49,928 nucleotides of DNA. Origin: Deltaproteobacteria bacterium (GTDB lineage Bacteria > Desulfobacterota > Desulfomonilia > UBA1062). Shown one piece after another: positions 45,250 to 49,928 of this stretch. The translations under genes and the position numbers were made by a program. Under the pieces are notes generated by a model that saw only the letters and a list, made by a program, of their open reading frames with translations, did not search any database and was not told where the DNA came from. Where the stretch lies: NCBI GenBank assembly GCA_029547045.1, contig JAKPQL010000115.1, forward strand, positions 1 to 49,928, written 5' to 3'. Each line of letters opens with the position of its first letter. The first letter of the stretch is position 1.

Positions 45250-46416
45250 TCATGCGGGAACGGCCTCAGCCACGATCTCGGTGAGCTCGCAGACCCGGAC
45301 CTTCTCCTGGGCCCCTTCGTCCCTCACCGCATCGGCGAGCATCCGGTAACACTGGGGGCAGGCCACCGCAATGGTGTCCGCCCCGGTCGCAAGGGCCTCG
45401 CGCACCCGGGCCCTTGCCGCCAGATCGGGGCCTGTGCCCAGCATGTCCGTGAAGAAGTTGCCCCCGCCCCCGCCGCAGCACAGGGCGTTCTGCATAGAAC
45501 GGTCCATCTCCACGGACTTCAGCCCCTTGACGGACTTCAGGATCGCCCGGGGAGCGCGGTACTCGCCGTTCCACCTGCCCAGGTAGCAGGGGTCGTGATA
45601 CGTAACGACCCTCTCCCCCTGCAACACAGGGGCGAGCCTTGCCACCAGCGGCTGCAGGATCTGGGTGTAGTGGTACACCGCAGCAGTGGATCCGTGCAGG
45701 GGGTACCGGTTCCTCATGGCATGAAAGGCATGGGGGGAGAGCGTGATGACCTTCTTCACCCCGAGCTCCTGCATGAGTTCTATGTTCTGCCGGGCCAGAT
45801 ACTCGGCCAGACCCTTCTCGCCCAGGGCATGCACATCGTTGCCGTCGGTGAGCTCGTCCGAACCGAGGATGCCGAAGGACACGCCGGAACGCCGAAGGAG
45901 CAAGGCCACGGAGCGGGCCATGTGCTGGCCTAGCTCGTCAAAGGCGCCCTCGTCGCCCACATAGAAGAGGTACTCCTGGCCCTGGTACCTTTCCAGGCCG
46001 AGGCCGCATGACCACTTGGCCCTGTCCTGGGCAGGGAGCCTGTAGGGGTTTCCACCCACACTGATGGCCTTGAAGTAGTCCCTCACCAGGGGGGGAATGG
46101 TGCCCCGTTCCACCATGTCGGCGCGCGCCTCGATGAACAGGTCCACCAGAGAGTCCTTGATGCCGGGCATGGCGCAGGCCTCCACGCAGTTCCTGCAGGT
46201 CACGCATGAGAACAGGATCTGTGAGAGCCGCTCGCTCGGGGTGATCTCCCCCTCCTGCCAGGCCCTGATGAGCCACATCCTGCCGCCCGAGGAGAACGAC
46301 TCGAAGCGGTATTTCAGGTATGCTGGGCAGTTGAAGTCCGTGTAGTTGAGCGGGAACTTGCACCAGCCGCACCGGAAGCACCGGTGGAGGATGTCGCGGT
46401 ATGCACTGTCCATCAT
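45250..46416 (-). CDS. Fe-S protein with CCG domains (GlcF/HdrD/LutA-like), copy 2
   Basis: A 388-residue protein. An N-terminal pair of cluster motifs (CFRCGWCKFP and CVTCRNCVEACAMP) is followed by cysteine-rich CCG domains: HDPCYLGRWNGEYRAP and CCGGGGGNFFTD near the end. Such proteins pass electrons from flavin oxidases to quinones or heterodisulfide-type partners. ATG at 46416 (ATGATG) follows GGAGG and overlaps the stop of the FAD oxidase gene. It is the last gene of the operon that begins with SDR. Confidence 0.88.
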   Translation of the reverse strand: MMDSAYRDILHRCFRCGWCKFPLNYTDFNCPAYLKYRFESFSSGGRMWLIRAWQEGEITPSERLSQILFSCVTCRNCVEACAMPGIKDSLVDLFIEARADMVERGTIPPLVRDYFKAISVGGNPYRLPAQDRAKWSCGLGLERYQGQEYLFYVGDEGAFDELGQHMARSVALLLRRSGVSFGILGSDELTDGNDVHALGEKGLAEYLARQNIELMQELGVKKVITLSPHAFHAMRNRYPLHGSTAAVYHYTQILQPLVARLAPVLQGERVVTYHDPCYLGRWNGEYRAPRAILKSVKGLKSVEMDRSMQNALCCGGGGGNFFTDMLGTGPDLAARARVREALATGADTIAVACPQCYRMLADAVRDEGAQEKVRVCELTEIVAEAVPA

Positions 46417-47801
46417 GTCACCTCCCAGTTGCCGGGGTTCATGATGCCCTGAGGGTCGAGCACCCCCCTGATCCGCCGCATGAGGCCCTTCGTGGCAGGG
46501 TCCATGCGCTCGAGGATGAGCCGCTGTCCCTGCACCTCGGTCTTCCAGGGGATGCCTCCGAGCCTGAGCGCGGTCTCGTTGGTCTCCTCCAGGGCCTCCT
46601 TCACACGCTCCACCTCGCCCTTGTCCACCCGGTTGAAGGGATAGGCGAAGAAGAACATGGCGCAGCTCCCCCGGCCTATGATGCGGGCTCCCAGGGAGTA
46701 CGTGATAGCGTGACGCTCCGTGATCTCCATGCCAGCCCTGCATGCGTCCGGGATCCTCTCGATGGGCATGATGGCGCCCACGTACTCGAACCCGCCCCCC
46801 TTGCGCACGTCGGCGAACTTGCTGAGCGCCTTCTGGGGCGCCTCCAGGAAGCCCGCCTTCATGTGGGGAGGTATGGGCATGAACCCCGACTGCCGGGTTT
46901 CGTACAGGTCCTGCAGCACGGAACGGAGTTTCTTGCGCTTGAATATGAGCTCATCCTCCGAGTTGGCGGTGTAGTTGATCACGGTCATCTGGAACCCGTT
47001 CAGGTAGTCTGGCTTGGGCGCCAGTGCATAGTTGATGTCCTCTGCCATGGAGGTGGCGATCACCCGGTTCAGCACCATGGGCGCCAGGTCGATGTCCTCG
47101 GTCATGTAGACCAGAACGTCATGGAATTTCGGCCGGGGGAAGAGCTTGATGCCCACTTTGGTGATGACGCCCGTGGTCCCGTTCCACCCGAGGAACAGGC
47201 CCACGAGGTCGGGAAGCGGCGCCCGCGAGAACCAGGCGGGCACTGTGGAGCAGGATCCGAGCTTCACCACCTCGCCGGTGGAGAGCACCACCTCGAGCCC
47301 GGTGACCATCTCCGAGTGGAACCCGCCCTCGCTCTGGGAGAGGTGACCGGAGCCATGGATGGCTATGTTGCCCGCAATGGTTGCAGCCGGCGGTGCATCG
47401 GGCAGCGAGTGCTTGAGCCCGGGGTGGTGCTTCCTCAGATAGGCGTCCAGCATGCCCTGGGAGGTCCCTGCCTCCACCACGGCGTAGTGGCTGTGCTCAT
47501 TGACCTCGAGAATGCGGTTCATGCGCTTCATGTCGAGCACGATGCCGCCCCGAAGCGGCACGGACAGCCCCGAGAGCACGAGGCCCCCGCCCATGGGCAC
47601 CACCGGGATCTTCTCCCGGGAGGCCAGTTCCAGAATGGAGGCCACCTCGCCGGTGCTCGCGGGCATCGCGACCCAGTCCGGCAGGTGCGGGTCCTGCACG
47701 CCCTGATCGCGCGAGTAGATATAGAGCTCCTCAGCGGCGTCGGAGACGTATGCCCCTCCCACGATGGCCTTGAGCCGTTCGATGACTGCCGATCGATCCA
47801 T
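46413..47801 (-). CDS. FAD-linked oxidase (GlcD/LldD-type, PCMH fold)
   Basis: A 462-residue flavoprotein of the vanillyl-alcohol-oxidase superfamily. PVVPMGGGLVLSGLSVP is the PCMH FAD-binding part, and GNIAIHGSGHLSQSEGG and GTTGVITKVGIKLFP follow. It resembles GlcD or D-lactate dehydrogenase subunits; true substrate is not known. It lies between two CCG Fe-S genes (9 bases from the first stop, overlapping the second start), so all three probably form one membrane-associated complex. Confidence 0.9.
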   Translation of the reverse strand: MDRSAVIERLKAIVGGAYVSDAAEELYIYSRDQGVQDPHLPDWVAMPASTGEVASILELASREKIPVVPMGGGLVLSGLSVPLRGGIVLDMKRMNRILEVNEHSHYAVVEAGTSQGMLDAYLRKHHPGLKHSLPDAPPAATIAGNIAIHGSGHLSQSEGGFHSEMVTGLEVVLSTGEVVKLGSCSTVPAWFSRAPLPDLVGLFLGWNGTTGVITKVGIKLFPRPKFHDVLVYMTEDIDLAPMVLNRVIATSMAEDINYALAPKPDYLNGFQMTVINYTANSEDELIFKRKKLRSVLQDLYETRQSGFMPIPPHMKAGFLEAPQKALSKFADVRKGGGFEYVGAIMPIERIPDACRAGMEITERHAITYSLGARIIGRGSCAMFFFAYPFNRVDKGEVERVKEALEETNETALRLGGIPWKTEVQGQRLILERMDPATKGLMRRIRGVLDPQGIMNPGNWEVT

Positions 47802-47810
47802 GGTCCCTCC

Positions 47811-48830
47811 TCACTCGCCCAGCGCCAGCAGGCACAGGTCGGACATCATGACGGGGAAGATCCCGGCCTTGGCCACGGGCTCGGCCAGCGTCCAGAAGCA
47901 GAACGGGCAGTTGAAGACGCAGTACTGGGCTCCAGCGGCCTTCATATCCGCGACGTTCCTGGCCCGGATGTCGTCAACCAGGTCGAAACGCTGGGCCGCT
48001 TCCGGCACGCCGCCGCAGCACAGGGCATTGCCGTACTCGTATGTCCTCTTGGGCCGCTCGGCCCCGATGAGGGCGAAGATGTCGTCCACGAGGGAGTCAG
48101 TCTCCGGACAGAGCCGGTTGGAGCACGGCCGCTGGTAGGCCACCTTCACGTTCAGGGGCCTGATGCCGTCCCTGAGCTCCATGAGCCTGCGCTTCAGGAA
48201 CTCGAAGAGGTGGACCGGCGTGAAGGGCACCTCAACGCCGAAGGCCCTGGCCCAGGAGGTATACGTGCCGTAGCACTCGTCGTGGTAGCAGATGACCTCG
48301 CGCGTGCCCGAAGGCTCCACCGCGCAGTGCATGATGTTGTCGATCATGCGGGGAAGCCGCTCCTTGATGGTGGAGTTCCGGGCGAAGTGGAGGAACATGA
48401 GATTGCAGAACACGTCGCTCCCCCCGAAGGTGGTGGCTCCCTCGAAGAGGGACCCTCGGATCCCGCCCTTCATCATATCGAAGAAGCACATGTTGATGAG
48501 CGGGCTCTTCAGCTCCATCTCCCGGATCTTTCCCCGGGGCCCCATCATGACCACCTGGGACTTCTCGATGGGGATTGGCACCGGGTGGATGCCGAGGCGC
48601 TCCTGGAGTTCCACGATGTGGTAGAAGGGGTGGTTGCCGCTCGGGCAGTACTCCTCGCAGGCATAGCAGGTGACACAGTCCTTCAGGATGGACGACATCT
48701 CACCTCGTGTAAGTCTGTCATGCTCCTCCTTGGCCCTGGCGAGGTCCATGTGGATGTACTGACACTTCATGATGCAGTCCACACTCTCGCAGGCCAGGCA
48801 GATCTCCGGGTCGAACCGCAGTGACGCCAT
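47811..48830 (-). CDS. Fe-S protein with CCG-like domain, copy 1
   Basis: A 339-residue protein with N-terminal ferredoxin-like motifs CLACESVDCIMKC and CVTCYACEEYCPSG, then CYHDECYGTYTSW, RPCSNRLCPETD and CCGGVPEA, which resemble heterodisulfide reductase CCG domains. The final CPFCFW adds two Cys. ATG at 48830 follows a run of G; an upstream ATG lies in the same frame. It is upstream of the FAD oxidase gene by nine bases. Confidence 0.85.
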   Translation of the reverse strand: MASLRFDPEICLACESVDCIMKCQYIHMDLARAKEEHDRLTRGEMSSILKDCVTCYACEEYCPSGNHPFYHIVELQERLGIHPVPIPIEKSQVVMMGPRGKIREMELKSPLINMCFFDMMKGGIRGSLFEGATTFGGSDVFCNLMFLHFARNSTIKERLPRMIDNIMHCAVEPSGTREVICYHDECYGTYTSWARAFGVEVPFTPVHLFEFLKRRLMELRDGIRPLNVKVAYQRPCSNRLCPETDSLVDDIFALIGAERPKRTYEYGNALCCGGVPEAAQRFDLVDDIRARNVADMKAAGAQYCVFNCPFCFWTLAEPVAKAGIFPVMMSDLCLLALGE

Positions 48831-48936
48831 GAACCCCCCCCCTTCCCAACGGAACATTTCCCATGGCGGAACACTCTCCGCATGGCAGACCATATTCACA
48901 GCAGGGGGTTTTACAGCCCCCTGCATTCTCTGCGTG

Positions 48937-49851
48937 TCATTCCTTTGTTTCCCCGTTGAGGAACCCTGGCTTCTGGTATGCGGGCCCGGGGTAGGTGTAG
49001 AACCCCTTGCCCGTCTTGTAGCCCAGTTCACCCCGGTCCACGTACTGCTTCACGAAGTCCGCGTTCCGCTGGGCCTGGGGGTCGCCCATTTTCTTGGCCC
49101 AATACTCCGTGATCGTCCACACGGTTGACAGGCCCACCTGGTCCATGATGCCGAAGGGACCCATGGGCATGTACGTGACGCCCATCCACGCCCGGTCTAT
49201 GTCCTGGACGCTTGCCACGTCGCGGGAGGCCAGCATGAGGGCCGCGTGCATGAGGCTCGAGAGCATGGTGTTGAATACATACCCGTTGTTCTCCCTGTGG
49301 AGCATGATGACGATGCACCCGATGCTCCTTGCGAAGTCGTCCACGAGCTGAGTCACGGCCGGGTCCGTGCCGGGGTGCGGCATGACGTCCACCACGGTGC
49401 TCGCCCTGAGGTCGTGGAAGTGGAGGGCGCAGAGCCTTTCCGGCCGACCCGTTGCCTGGGCGAACATGGAGGGCACGAGCATGGAGGTGTTCGTGGTGAA
49501 GATGGTGCGCTCCGGGCAGAGCGCGTGGAACTGGGCGAAGACCCTTGCCTTTATGTCCGGGTCCTCGGGCACGGACTCGCTGATGAAGTCCGCATCTTTC
49601 GCCGCTTCCGCAGGATCAGAGGTGGCGCTGATGCGCGCCATGGTCTGCTGGAGCTGCTCCGGGGTTAGCCTGCCCGTTGAGGCGTACCAGTTTGCGAGCT
49701 TGCCGACCCGTTTCACCGCCTTGTCCAGGATCTCCTGACTCAGGTCGTAGTACACGGTCTGATACCCGTTCATGGCGCACTGGAGCCCGATCTGCTGGCC
49801 CATGGTGCCGGCACCCAGGATGAGCACCTTCCTGATGTCGCTGAGCTTCAT
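48937..49851 (-). CDS. 3-hydroxyacyl-CoA dehydrogenase family protein
   Basis: A 304-residue NAD-dependent enzyme with the Rossmann motif VLILGAGTMGQQIGLQ. TTNTSMLVPSMF follows, then HFHDLRASTVVDVMPHPGT in place of the usual HFFNP. This variant marks a subfamily whose substrate differs from fatty acyl chains; WMGVTYMPMGPFGIMDQVG is the typical C-terminal part. ATG at 49851 is supported by family alignment from memory. It lies 25 bases after an SDR end and upstream of the Fe-S/FAD genes. Confidence 0.88.
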   Translation of the reverse strand: MKLSDIRKVLILGAGTMGQQIGLQCAMNGYQTVYYDLSQEILDKAVKRVGKLANWYASTGRLTPEQLQQTMARISATSDPAEAAKDADFISESVPEDPDIKARVFAQFHALCPERTIFTTNTSMLVPSMFAQATGRPERLCALHFHDLRASTVVDVMPHPGTDPAVTQLVDDFARSIGCIVIMLHRENNGYVFNTMLSSLMHAALMLASRDVASVQDIDRAWMGVTYMPMGPFGIMDQVGLSTVWTITEYWAKKMGDPQAQRNADFVKQYVDRGELGYKTGKGFYTYPGPAYQKPGFLNGETKE

Positions 49852-49876
49852 GGTCTTGTCCTCTCCTTCCTTCCCT

Positions 49877-49928
49877 CTACGCCAATGCCCCGCCGTCCAC
49901 CACGAAGCTCGCCCCCGTCGTGAAGCTC
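49877..49928 (-). CDS. C-terminal end of a short-chain dehydrogenase (partial)
   Basis: The minus strand encodes SFTTGASFVVDGGALA and a TAG stop at 49877-49879. The end TGxxxVVDGG is the usual C-terminus of classical SDRs such as 3-oxoacyl-ACP reductases. The rest lies beyond the window edge. It is upstream of the 3-hydroxyacyl-CoA dehydrogenase gene in the same direction. Confidence 0.75.
   Translation of the reverse strand, partial: SFTTGASFVVDGGALA

Noticed and set aside
46401..48824. Plus-strand open frame of 807 codons opposite the FAD oxidase and Fe-S genes
   Set aside because: It spans the antisense of two well-supported genes and has no domain; codon bias of the true genes explains it.

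Overview
The window reads as chromosomal DNA of a GC-rich anaerobic bacterium, most likely a Desulfobacterota (former Deltaproteobacteria) relative. This is inferred from gene content, not from a marker gene: a Tat-exported formate dehydrogenase, formate-tetrahydrofolate ligase, MinD/Mrp-type Fe-S ATPases with NifX-like proteins, a YedE/YedF selenium pair, many ferredoxin-type proteins and FadN/FadA-type beta-oxidation genes. No rRNA, tRNA, insertion sequence, phage gene or CRISPR array was seen. Genes are dense, intergenic gaps are short, and AT-rich patches coincide with promoters.

Layout. 1-1577 (-): N-terminal half of a Tat/Mo formate dehydrogenase, with Cys in place of selenocysteine. 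1578-2082: a gene-free leader. 2083-3706 (-): cysteine desulfurase and a small HAD protein. 3801-7179 (-): pstSCAB phosphate transporter without phoU. 8432-16252 (-): a twelve-gene, partly overlapping cluster of three NifX/orange-protein-like proteins, two ferredoxin-containing MinD-type ATPases, a NifU-Mrp fusion, FmdB, TrmO-like and CGGC proteins, a CoA-disulfide/polysulfide reductase with a rhodanese domain, and a metallo-beta-lactamase-fold protein. It is preceded by a well-spaced sigma-54 promoter and by its likely activator at 16432-17817. The set resembles the sigma-54-controlled orange-protein (ORP) operons of Desulfovibrio, but is larger and differently assembled. It is the most interesting system here.

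17939-21190 (-): an operon of thioredoxin, a 29-residue membrane microprotein, a TDT/SLAC1-family transporter, a Tat-type four-cluster ferredoxin and a cytochrome b. A perfect FNR-type box (21269-21282) lies at its promoter, and a methyltransferase is divergent. 22070-24494 (+): uppP, then yedE and yedF. 24558-28681 (-): a CoA-binding protein, then a FadN/FadA-type operon bounded by a clear promoter and a clear terminator. 28989-31887 (-): SDR, a small charged protein, a cold-shock protein and a ferredoxin. 32054-35324 (+): amidase and acyl-CoA ligase. 35343-38143 (-): fhs and a two-ACT protein with a degenerate phosphoserine-phosphatase domain. 38281-42815 (+): two tandem LivK-type binding proteins and a hybrid histidine kinase, with no permease. 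42832-45219: a small membrane protein (-) and arginine decarboxylase (+). 45250-49928 (-): a probable operon of an SDR end, 3-hydroxyacyl-CoA dehydrogenase, and a FAD oxidase flanked by two CCG-type Fe-S proteins.

Together the genes suggest an anaerobe that oxidises acyl-CoA and organic acids, handles formate and C1 units, and invests heavily in sulfur, Fe-S and possibly Mo-S chemistry. All functions are assigned by reading motifs; no database search was possible.
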